In this document: positions 1-8,071 of the stretch, one piece after another
Layout of the letters: each line of letters begins with the position of its first letter
Position numbering within the stretch: the stretch's first letter is position 1
Program-made: the position numbers and the translations under genes
Source: Saprospiraceae bacterium
GTDB taxonomy: Bacteria; Bacteroidota; Bacteroidia; Chitinophagales; Saprospiraceae
Reading direction: 5' to 3'
NCBI GenBank assembly: GCA_020630955.1
Contig: JAHDIE010000030.1
Location: 1,176 to 45,799 of the forward strand
DNA length: 44,624 nucleotides
The notes under the pieces: generated by a model
Databases searched by the model: none
Seen by the model: only the letters and a program-made list of their open reading frames with translations
What the model was told of the DNA's origin: nothing

Positions 1-542
1 GTTATTTCGATTGCATCATTGCAAAAATCATTTTCTACAATAGATACAAATTCACTAACGCTAAAAGTACCTTGTCCAGATAACCCTGGAGGCATTTCTC
101 CATAACCACCTATTCTAAGAAGATAACTTTCGCCTTCCATTACAGGAAAAATTAATTCAGAAGTGCTTTCTGCACAATTGGATCCATCTTCATTACATGA
201 TAATAAATCCTCATCTACAGGAGGACATGCACTTCCTGGGTTATATGCAGCAATTTTTGTGTCAAAATCGGCAGTACCACAAGTTGTGAATAATGCATTT
301 CCAGTGAAGCTTGGTGTATATAAATACCAAACATCGTTGTAGATCGAATCTATTTCTGGTTCTGTATTACTTGGACAAGGTGAATCAATATGTAAGGGCC
401 CATCGGTGGTTGCACCTGCTGTGACAAAATCTAAATCAGTTACTTCTCCAATTGGAAAAGCATCAATGCAATTGTCGTTTTCTATTTGGCCTATTAGCTG
501 AAAACCAAGACATAAGAATAAAAAAGTGTATATTTTTTTCAT
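1..542 (-). CDS. Secreted Cys-containing repeat protein, 3' end cut by window
   Basis: The reading frame is open from an ATG at 542 down to base 1, about 180 codons, so the C-terminus lies outside the window. The N-terminus (MKKIYTFLFLCLGFQLIGQ) is a typical Sec signal peptide. The mature part begins with ENDNCIDAFPIG, runs through DVWYLYTP, CGTADFDTKIAAY and YLLRIGGYG, and then starts a second copy at ENDFCNDAIEI. It therefore looks like tandem beta-sandwich repeats of about 155 residues, of a type common in large secreted Bacteroidota and Planctomycetes proteins. The conserved Cys residues may form disulfides. Function is unknown; an extracellular adhesin or T9SS cargo is likely, but the C-terminal sorting domain that would prove this is not visible. 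It is followed upstream by another secreted giant on the same strand. Confidence 0.75.
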   Translation of the reverse strand, partial: MKKIYTFLFLCLGFQLIGQIENDNCIDAFPIGEVTDLDFVTAGATTDGPLHIDSPCPSNTEPEIDSIYNDVWYLYTPSFTGNALFTTCGTADFDTKIAAYNPGSACPPVDEDLLSCNEDGSNCAESTSELIFPVMEGESYLLRIGGYGEMPPGLSGQGTFSVSEFVSIVENDFCNDAIEI

Positions 543-619
543 ATAAGTTGAATTTTCTTCAAATTAAAAAAATATTCTTTTTAAAACACGCTTATTTTAT
601 GTTAAATATGTCAAACAGA

Positions 620-3600
620 CTATTGGACGATCAGTTTTCCTGTTTTTATATAATCCTTGCTTTCTAATTGGTAAAAATAAATTCCTTCATTAAGGTTTTT
701 CGGTAAGTCAACATTGTCATTGAGGAAAAATTGATCAAGCATCAATTTTCCTGCTGCATTAAATAGTTTTATTCTTGTATTATGATGATCACCACTTTTG
801 ATGTAAATCTTACTATCTTTTATAACTGGATTTGGGTACACTGTAACCACTTCTTTTTGCAATACTTCATTGGCCATTAATATATCATCTCCAACTATTG
901 GAATTTGATCATTCTTTGAGATGATATAAAATTGACCAGATGCACTTTCGGTACAATCATTAAATTTTATAAAATTATCATTAGTATCTGAAGCGTTACA
1001 GACCTCAAGCCAAGTGTTTTCTTCATCGTTGTCGCCTCTATTAAGCAATATGCCTTCATTTGGGTTGCTTGTAAAACTTGTATTTAATTCTTCAACAGTT
1101 TCTAAGTCAAAATTTATAATCGGTCCATAGACTTCATTTCCATAATTATTAATAATCCAATAACAATTACTACCAAGTGCAGAGTTATAATTCGGCATTG
1201 GCGGGGAATGTAATCTTGTTGCGACCAATTCATCATTTGGATATAAGCCACTTTCCGCTAATTCTATTTTAATTCCCGATGAATCAAAGACATATATACC
1301 AGCTTCATTAACAAGCTTTCTTTCACTTGTTCCTTTTGCTACAGGAACTTTAGGTGTAAGATCTATTTCTGCGTTTCCAACGAGACTTGCATGAGCCATT
1401 CCAACTTTGTTTAAAACACGAGTAATATTTATTTCATTAAATTGATAGTAACCAATAAAATCTTTGTCGTTGATATGGAGTTCATCATCTTTTGTAAGAT
1501 GTCTATATTCTCGGATTTCGTTTTGCGAAAGCGCCCTTGACCAAATACACACTTCATCAATTTTTCCTTTAAAATTTCTACTTTCCCACCCTTTATATGA
1601 GCCGAACAATAAAGAGCTGACATCAATTTCTTGGGTTTGTGTATTATGAGTCACTCCAACACCATTCAAATAAACAGTAACGCTATTTGGTTTTACGACC
1701 ATTGCCACGTAGGACCATTCGTTAGCTGGTACAATTAGACCACTGCTCCACCACCATGCCCCACCTGGCCAGTGATAACCTAATTCCATATTTGGTCTAA
1801 AATTTAAACCTCCAGCTTCTCCATTGTTCATTATAATTCCAGTGTACTCAGCTTGATTTCCATCTGGTTTGATCCAAGCAGAAAAAGTCATTTCATTGGT
1901 ATATAAACCTAAATTGGAAGTAGCAGCATAGTCTCCGGACAAATTACATGACAATACAGCTCCTGGGAAAGTATCAACAGCGCAGCGATTGTCTACTGTC
2001 ACCATATTGGTTTCTGTTTTTGTTGAGCTTTGTCCACTACCATCAGTAATTTTCAGACTTACGTCAAATGATCCACTGTCTCCTAAAAGTACCTTTGGAT
2101 TTCTTGCATTACGGTCACTTATGTAAATAGGTTCTGGAGTAAAAGACCATTCCCAACTTGCTCCTTCATGGTTGAGAATCGAATAACAATCAAATTGAAC
2201 GGTGTCTCTGCTGCAATAAACTATATCAGTAGTAGTCATTGGCTGTGCAATAGGTTTTGACTTGGAAATGAAACTTGATTCATAAATCCCACGACCCCAA
2301 GTTGCCATTCTCAATTTACTGTCTCTGTAGAAAGGCTCTATTTCCATAGCCCTAGTATAAAGAGGTAAACCTTCGCTGCAATCAATCCAATCTTGTTCAT
2401 CTTTATTCCAATAAAACATACCCAGATCTGAAGTAAGATAAACAAGCTGGTCTGTACCTGCTTGATATTTTATATCACTAGGTGTATGTCCTTGGAGTAT
2501 TGGCGTGGTTTTATTCTCCCAAGTAATGGCACCATCCGTTGTACTAAATACAAGTTGAGATGAAAAGCCATTAATAGCAATTACCCAAAGTTCATTTTCA
2601 TCTTCTGGGTTTATACTTATTTCCAATCTCCAAGTATCATTTGTAGGAACATCGGTACATTTATTCCATGATATTCCCCCATCATTAGATTTATAAATAT
2701 GACAGTCATCCCAATAACTTGATCCAATCTGATATACACAATACATCACATTTGGGTTACTTCTTGATTGCTCTATTTCTAAGACTCTTCCTGATTGTTC
2801 AAATTGATATAAAACGAAAAACTGTGCACCTTCATTTATTGATTTCCAGATCTTATCATCTTTCCCTATGTAAAAATGATCAGCATATCTTGGGTCAAAT
2901 ACTAATTCACTTGAATAAGAATTGGAATAAGTTTCATTAGGATAAAGCCCAAGTTGATTTAATGCTGTTGTTGGTCCATCTATTTGTGAAGGGATAATTT
3001 TAGTAGAGATGTCAGAAAAGTATGCTTTTCTCTCTTTAAGGGGATTTACATATCCTGTTGCTGCTTCTGCTCCACCTAATCGCAGTGTATTACCAATTCC
3101 ATAGGTTTCATAATATCCTGAATTTCCATTATGATATCTACCACCTACCATGACGTCTTGATTCCACCCTTGTCCAAATCCCCAATAATCTGAAGCAAAT
3201 AATCCATTGACTCTGGATTCATGGGTTTGTAATTCATCTGAGGAGTAATTGATACCTCCATCTGAGCATACCCAAACATCATTATCTAGAACATGTAGAT
3301 CTTGTATATCAGGATGAATCCAACCTATGTCATTTGCTGCATTATAGCTTCCAATTCTTGTCCAACTTTCTCCTCCATTGTTACTTTCCGATAAGGCTAG
3401 ACAACCAATCCAAAGTCTTTCAGGATCCATGTGCGATGCTGCGATGCTAAAGTTGTAGAACCCTTGATGAAATCCGGTTCCATCTCGATTGATAGTGGCA
3501 AGATTTTGGTGACTTGAATCATTATATGGTCCACCATCAGGAAGGTTTGGATTATTCCAAGTTTCACCAGAATCAGTACTTTTGTATAAACCGATCCAGC

Positions 3601-4663
3601 CAACATCATTTGCTTTGCTTTCTCCTAACAAAGCAACATACACGTATTCAGGATTAGCTTTTGTTACAGCGATTCTGGCACCTTGATCTACTGCATTACT
3701 AGGATCTGTTGGTACATACCATCCTGAATCCTTAAAATTCCAAGATTCTCCCATGTCAGTAGATTTTAATAATTGACAATGGTTACCCTGAACATTGCTT
3801 TGTACAATGTATAAAATGTTGGGGTTTGCAGGATTAAACTTTATATCCCAGGTTTTTTGTATTAAGCTTCGATTCCATGTAAGTCCACCATCTTTGGAAA
3901 CGAAAAGGCCGCTTTCTCCAGCCACAAAAATAATATTGGGATCATCTTGATGAATTTCAATTTGATAAGCAACACTTTGTAAATTATAAACGTCTACCCA
4001 AGTGTTACCTTGATCTTCAGACTTATAAACTCTTTGGTTGGATATGATATAAACAATATTTGAATTTGAAGGTGAAATTTTAACATCCCAAATGGTTGCA
4101 ACTGGTATTCTTGCGGAGGTAAATTCCCAATTTAATCCTTTGTCTATTGATTTGAATACTCCGCCAGCTTCTGAACCAGCGAAAAGTATATTTGGATCGG
4201 ATTGAGATTGATCAAAGGAATAAATATTACCTTGCCAGGACACAGGAAAGTTACCTTGTTCGGATTCGTTGTAGGTATGAAAAGGACCAATAGGTGTCCA
4301 TTGATTGTTTGATTTCTTATAGTTACTTCCAAAACGTTGACGTGTAATTGTATTTATTTTATCATGAAAAACTTCTGAGCTTTCTGGTCTTATTTTTCCA
4401 TTTGAATCTTGATGAACTTCAACGTTTCTTATCCAATGCTTGAAGTTTTGAGTATGTATACTTTTGATAAAAGAATTTTGTTGATAATATTGGTCATATT
4501 TAAACGCTACTTCTCTAATATTTGGGTCATCTGAGTACATCAGTTTAGCCCAATCAGGTGCATCTGATAGGTCGACAGGTATTGTTTTGAAATAACTTTC
4601 TTGATTTTGAGCAAGACAAATATTTACGGAAGTAAAAAGAAATAAAAAGAATAGCTTTTTCAT
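620..4663 (-). CDS. T9SS cargo: Asp-box/VPS10-like propeller, PKD-like and LamG domains
   Basis: A 1347-residue secreted protein. The ATG at 4663 is preferred because it gives a clean signal peptide (MKKLFFLFLFTSVNICLAQ); the frame extends 12 codons further without one. Residues about 150-800 carry at least eight Asp-box motifs of the form S-x-D-x-G-x-x-W (KSIDKGLNW, KSEDQGNTW, SKDGGLTW, KSTDMGESW, KSTDSGETW, KSNDGGISW), as in sortilin/BNR beta-propellers. A PKD-like domain lies at about 816-893 (WEWSF, GSFDVSLKITD). A LamG/concanavalin-A-like domain follows at about 904-1058 (FSAWIKPDG, VYLNGV, GKIDEVCIWSRAL). The last 70 residues (VYPNPV, IKLFNAAGK, GIYFYQL, KLIV) are a type A T9SS sorting domain. 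Likely a surface-attached or released adhesin or glycan-binding protein; no catalytic site is recognised. A possible promoter overlaps the end of the MFS gene. Confidence 0.88.
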   Translation of the reverse strand: MKKLFFLFLFTSVNICLAQNQESYFKTIPVDLSDAPDWAKLMYSDDPNIREVAFKYDQYYQQNSFIKSIHTQNFKHWIRNVEVHQDSNGKIRPESSEVFHDKINTITRQRFGSNYKKSNNQWTPIGPFHTYNESEQGNFPVSWQGNIYSFDQSQSDPNILFAGSEAGGVFKSIDKGLNWEFTSARIPVATIWDVKISPSNSNIVYIISNQRVYKSEDQGNTWVDVYNLQSVAYQIEIHQDDPNIIFVAGESGLFVSKDGGLTWNRSLIQKTWDIKFNPANPNILYIVQSNVQGNHCQLLKSTDMGESWNFKDSGWYVPTDPSNAVDQGARIAVTKANPEYVYVALLGESKANDVGWIGLYKSTDSGETWNNPNLPDGGPYNDSSHQNLATINRDGTGFHQGFYNFSIAASHMDPERLWIGCLALSESNNGGESWTRIGSYNAANDIGWIHPDIQDLHVLDNDVWVCSDGGINYSSDELQTHESRVNGLFASDYWGFGQGWNQDVMVGGRYHNGNSGYYETYGIGNTLRLGGAEAATGYVNPLKERKAYFSDISTKIIPSQIDGPTTALNQLGLYPNETYSNSYSSELVFDPRYADHFYIGKDDKIWKSINEGAQFFVLYQFEQSGRVLEIEQSRSNPNVMYCVYQIGSSYWDDCHIYKSNDGGISWNKCTDVPTNDTWRLEISINPEDENELWVIAINGFSSQLVFSTTDGAITWENKTTPILQGHTPSDIKYQAGTDQLVYLTSDLGMFYWNKDEQDWIDCSEGLPLYTRAMEIEPFYRDSKLRMATWGRGIYESSFISKSKPIAQPMTTTDIVYCSRDTVQFDCYSILNHEGASWEWSFTPEPIYISDRNARNPKVLLGDSGSFDVSLKITDGSGQSSTKTETNMVTVDNRCAVDTFPGAVLSCNLSGDYAATSNLGLYTNEMTFSAWIKPDGNQAEYTGIIMNNGEAGGLNFRPNMELGYHWPGGAWWWSSGLIVPANEWSYVAMVVKPNSVTVYLNGVGVTHNTQTQEIDVSSLLFGSYKGWESRNFKGKIDEVCIWSRALSQNEIREYRHLTKDDELHINDKDFIGYYQFNEINITRVLNKVGMAHASLVGNAEIDLTPKVPVAKGTSERKLVNEAGIYVFDSSGIKIELAESGLYPNDELVATRLHSPPMPNYNSALGSNCYWIINNYGNEVYGPIINFDLETVEELNTSFTSNPNEGILLNRGDNDEENTWLEVCNASDTNDNFIKFNDCTESASGQFYIISKNDQIPIVGDDILMANEVLQKEVVTVYPNPVIKDSKIYIKSGDHHNTRIKLFNAAGKLMLDQFFLNDNVDLPKNLNEGIYFYQLESKDYIKTGKLIVQ

Positions 4664-4706
4664 TGAGCATTGATTTTCATCTGTAAAATATAAAACCAAA
4701 AACTAA

Positions 4707-5960
4707 TCAAAGAGAATCTGTCTTATAAGTTTTCTCAAACGACGACTTGCTTACTTGAAGAGCAATTGCACACATAATGCTGACAACACAACAGGTAATC
4801 CAAATAAACTGATAACCAATTTTTTCGATATAAGGCATAAATATCATTGGAGACAAAAGGAAGGCAATGGAAAACATGGTTGACATAAAACCGATGTATG
4901 CACCTTTGTTGTCTTCTTTCGCTCTAAGAATTGAGAGTGTAGAAATAAATGGAAAGTTGATAATTTCTCCTATTGAAATAACAAAGTTGAAAAGAAATAT
5001 GGAAAGCCAGACCCAAGGTAATTCAAAAATTAAAAATAGAAATGAAAGACCTATTAAAATAGCACCCCAAACCATGGGCTTATATGCAAGATTTCTTTTT
5101 TCAAAGTAATAAATTATCGGCATTTCAGTAATAAATATTAATAAACCATTCATCATAAAAAAATATCCAATCTCTGATTCCGAAAGATTGAATACATCAC
5201 TAAAAAAAAGAGGTATTGTATTTAGAATCTGAAAAAACATGATGAGCATAAGCATGTTGCAAAACAAAAACATTAAAAAAGGAAAGTCCTTTGCAGGAGG
5301 TTTACTTTTGGTTTTTAAAATTACTTTTTCACCATCTTTATCTCTATTAATAATCTGTGATAGCTTGTCTTTAAAGAAATAAAGCAAAAGGAAACCTGCT
5401 AGAATGCAGGTCAACCCATCTGCTATGAAAATGTATTGATAGCCAATGGTTTCTATTAATATACCTCCTATGAATGGACCAATGGCTATTCCTAAATTGA
5501 TGGCCATTCTTAAAAGAGAAATACCACGTGCTAAATTTGATTCGTCACTAAATTCAGAAACTGCACCCATAGCGGCGGGTCTCAAAATGTCAGCAACAGT
5601 TGTTGTTATAAAAACCCAGATTACGAAAGGTATAAAGCTTTTGATCCAGGTGAGTAGAATAAAACATGTTCCACCAGCAATAAGTGCAAACAGCATGATT
5701 TTGAAAACAGGATATCTATCTACAAGGAACCCTCCTAATATAGAGCTAACAAGGCCACCTAAGGCAAAGCTTGTGGCCGCTGTTGCAGCCATTCCTAAGG
5801 TCCAATCTAAGTCTTTGGTGAGATACAAAGAAAGGAAAGGTAGAACCATCATCCCACTTCTATTGATTAATTGCACCAGGCTTATTAACCAAACTTCTTT
5901 TGATACTCCTCTAAAGGAGTCTATGTAAGTCTCTGTAATGAATTTTTTAGCTGCTCTCAA
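4707..5960 (-). CDS. MFS transporter
   Basis: A 417-residue integral membrane protein with about twelve hydrophobic segments, the usual length and layout of the major facilitator superfamily. The loop after the second helix has GGFLVDRYPVFK, matching MFS motif A (G-x3-D-R). A basic hydrophilic loop at about residues 205-225 separates the two six-helix halves. The start is TTG at 5960: a TGA lies in frame two codons upstream, and the next internal ATG falls inside the first membrane helix, so the TTG is the only sensible start. The substrate cannot be read; the sequence looks like a drug or metabolite exporter of the MdtH/YqgE general type. Neighbours give no pathway hint. Confidence 0.85.
   Translation of the reverse strand: MRAAKKFITETYIDSFRGVSKEVWLISLVQLINRSGMMVLPFLSLYLTKDLDWTLGMAATAATSFALGGLVSSILGGFLVDRYPVFKIMLFALIAGGTCFILLTWIKSFIPFVIWVFITTTVADILRPAAMGAVSEFSDESNLARGISLLRMAINLGIAIGPFIGGILIETIGYQYIFIADGLTCILAGFLLLYFFKDKLSQIINRDKDGEKVILKTKSKPPAKDFPFLMFLFCNMLMLIMFFQILNTIPLFFSDVFNLSESEIGYFFMMNGLLIFITEMPIIYYFEKRNLAYKPMVWGAILIGLSFLFLIFELPWVWLSIFLFNFVISIGEIINFPFISTLSILRAKEDNKGAYIGFMSTMFSIAFLLSPMIFMPYIEKIGYQFIWITCCVVSIMCAIALQVSKSSFEKTYKTDSL
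4708..4739 (-). promoter_or_regulatory. Candidate promoter of the Asp-box/LamG gene
   Basis: On the minus strand TTTG (4739-4736), a 20-base spacer and TCTCTTTG (4715-4708) resemble the Bacteroidota -33/-7 pattern TTTG-N19-21-TAnnTTTG, with one mismatch in the -7 box. The start codon at 4663 would lie about 40 bases downstream of the expected transcription start. The box overlaps the last codons of the MFS gene. Confidence 0.35.
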
Positions 5961-5994
5961 GCTTCAAAGCTACGAACAATATTTTTTTACATCA

Positions 5995-6019
5995 TAATAA
6001 AACAGAGTCGGTTTTATTA
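5995..6019 (-). terminator. AT-rich hairpin overlapping the DUF1508 gene stop
   Basis: TAATAAAAC, a 7-base loop, then GTTTTATTA form a perfect 9-bp stem that includes the stop codon of the DUF1508 gene. There is no clear U-tract and the stem is AT-rich, so terminator function is uncertain. Confidence 0.3.
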
Positions 6020-7963
6020 ATCACATATAAAAAACAAGTTTCCACAAGTTTTCATAAAATTAATGTGGCATCCATTTGCAGCTTCAATTTTAAAGGTCTC
6101 TAAATCTTTTCCCTTTAAATCCAATTTAGAATAACCATAACCACTATATTTTCCAAATCCTAAAATACCCTTTGTTCCTGTGATGACAGAGCTTTGAGTA
6201 ATTTGTGTAGCGCTAGCATCTAGAAAACCATTTTTATAACCCATGGCTTTATAAAGATAATTGAGATATTTTCTATCCCAACTGTTGGTCCTATATGCGT
6301 GTTTTAGTTCTTCAAAAAAGTCAGCAGCATTTAATCCATGTGTATTTCCAAATTGTGGATTTGTTCCTAATCGATTAACACTTTTTGCTTCTTGATTTGG
6401 TATTTTGAAAACAATGGCATTTTTAGAACACCCACAATCAGGGATAGAAATATTCTTATTATATATTTCCTTTTTCGAGCTTATGTCGTCTTTTCCAGAA
6501 TCATTAAATGTGGTTTCAAAATCAGCATCATTGTTACTTCCATTTGATTCAGAAGAATTTTCTTTTTGGTCTATAAAGTTTGAATCTGGTTCATTATTGG
6601 TGTAGTTAGAGTTTGTTTTGCTAGCATCTTCCAAAGAAATAGTCTTATCATTTTCTAAAGAATCGATGACTAGATCATTATTGCCATTGTTTTCTTGCGA
6701 TATTTCAATGTTGCTTTCTGCAATATTGTCTTTACTTCCAAAACATCCTTTGAAGTATGAAATTGCAAAAAGTAGAAGGCAAAGCAATAATATGAGGCCA
6801 AGCCATTTGAAGCAACCATCTAAAAAGTCTTTATCATTGTATCGATTTGAATTATTAGTGGTTTGAATATTTATTGCAGCCTGTCTTTTTTTTCTTTCAA
6901 GTTCTAATTTTTTTGTAGCAGCGAGTTCTTTTTCTTTTTTTTCTCTTTCAAGTCTTATTAACCGAAGGTCTTCTTTTCTTTTTTCCTCTAAAGCAATTCT
7001 TTCCCTTTCAGCGGCTAACTTTCTCTGCCTTGCCTCCTCTCTTTTTTCTTCAAGCTTTATTCTTTCTCTTTCAGCAGTAATCCTTCTTTCTTCTCTTTCT
7101 ATATGTGCTTGTGTATTACTTTTATTGTCTAAAGGAGATAAGCTTTCTCCTTCAATGCTATTTGGAGTTGAGTCTATTGAATCAGTTGCGATTACTATTG
7201 GGGGTATTTTACCTATAAACTCATTAATTGAGTTTTCAATATCTTCTCTTTTTCGGAAGAAAAAACTTTTTGCGATTTTTTCTTTTTTATTATTGTATAG
7301 GTTAAAAAAGAACTTTCCATCTTTTGCTGTTTTAATTTCAAAATTTTCCCTGTGAGGAGCAAATTTTAAAACTTCTTCAATAGATTTCTCAGCATCTTCC
7401 AAATTATCGAAACCTTTTATATTTCCGTTTAATAATACAGTTTTGCCAGCATTGTTAATAAAGGAATAATAGTGTTTTCCATTACTACTCAAAAAGATAT
7501 CATAGTAAATATCATTAAAATGATAATCTCCTTTTTTTAAATATACTTTTTCTGATTTTGGTTTTTTTTCCTTTTTCAAAACTTCAATTTTGGTTATTGC
7601 TTGTTTGGAATTTGAATTATGTGATTTATTAAAATGGGGTTTTTTTGCAGTTTTCTTTTTAAGACTTTTAATACTATTCTTTAATTCTTTTAGAATGGTC
7701 TTAAAGTCATTCTTAGTAAATTTTTTACTCTGTATTTGTTCATTATTAATTTTTAATAAAAGAAAACGCTTACCCTTTTTTGTTTTGTGGGCAGTATACT
7801 TTTTATTAGATATGGAATTTATCACAGAAAACAATGCATTGTTTCTGTCTATTTTAGAATCAAATCCTTGGGGGTTAATTAGAAATACTTTATCTAACTT
7901 TTTGGACTTGAGTATAAAATAATAAAGCTTATCATTTTTATTTTTAAATGTTCGAAGTTTCAT
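6017..7963 (-). CDS. Membrane-anchored DUF1508/YegP-like protein with unknown C-terminal domain
   Basis: A 648-residue protein from ATG 7963; a TTG five codons upstream is possible. Residues about 205-250 (FEIKTAKDGKFFFNLYNN) closely follow the YegP/DUF1508 repeat. Weaker copies lie at about 10-55, 56-100 and 150-200, so four repeats in two pairs. Residues 284-365 are a highly charged, Glu/Arg/Lys-rich coiled coil. One membrane helix spans about 386-404 (LGLILLLCLLLFAISYF). An Asn/Ser/Asp-rich linker (410-505) leads to a compact domain at 508-648 with DCGCS, LGTNPQFGN, AMGYKNGFLDA, GFGKYSGYGY and MKTCGNLFFIC. With no signal peptide, the DUF1508 part should be cytoplasmic and the Cys-containing domain periplasmic, so this may be a trans-envelope linker or sensor. 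Function is unknown; the fold of the last domain is not recognised. Confidence 0.8.
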   Translation of the reverse strand: MKLRTFKNKNDKLYYFILKSKKLDKVFLINPQGFDSKIDRNNALFSVINSISNKKYTAHKTKKGKRFLLLKINNEQIQSKKFTKNDFKTILKELKNSIKSLKKKTAKKPHFNKSHNSNSKQAITKIEVLKKEKKPKSEKVYLKKGDYHFNDIYYDIFLSSNGKHYYSFINNAGKTVLLNGNIKGFDNLEDAEKSIEEVLKFAPHRENFEIKTAKDGKFFFNLYNNKKEKIAKSFFFRKREDIENSINEFIGKIPPIVIATDSIDSTPNSIEGESLSPLDNKSNTQAHIEREERRITAERERIKLEEKREEARQRKLAAERERIALEEKRKEDLRLIRLEREKKEKELAATKKLELERKKRQAAINIQTTNNSNRYNDKDFLDGCFKWLGLILLLCLLLFAISYFKGCFGSKDNIAESNIEISQENNGNNDLVIDSLENDKTISLEDASKTNSNYTNNEPDSNFIDQKENSSESNGSNNDADFETTFNDSGKDDISSKKEIYNKNISIPDCGCSKNAIVFKIPNQEAKSVNRLGTNPQFGNTHGLNAADFFEELKHAYRTNSWDRKYLNYLYKAMGYKNGFLDASATQITQSSVITGTKGILGFGKYSGYGYSKLDLKGKDLETFKIEAANGCHINFMKTCGNLFFICD

Positions 7964-8003
7964 GGCATTAAATTCCAATTATCTACCAACACCTTTTGTA
8001 ACA

Positions 8004-8034
8004 TAAATTTAGTCCATTTGATGGTTTATATCAA
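8004..8034 (-). promoter_or_regulatory. Candidate promoter of the DUF1508 gene
   Basis: On the minus strand TTG (8034-8032), 20 bases, then TAAATTTA (8011-8004), one base off the Bacteroidota -7 consensus TAnnTTTG. The leader to the ATG at 7963 would be about 35 bases. Confidence 0.3.
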
Positions 8035-8071
8035 TTTTAATAATCAATATGTAAGTTGATTGCCCTTTTAT

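Noticed and set aside
5446-5928. 160-codon frame on the plus strand
   Set aside because: Antisense to the membrane helices of the MFS gene; its composition is a mirror of that gene and it has no domain pattern or signal.
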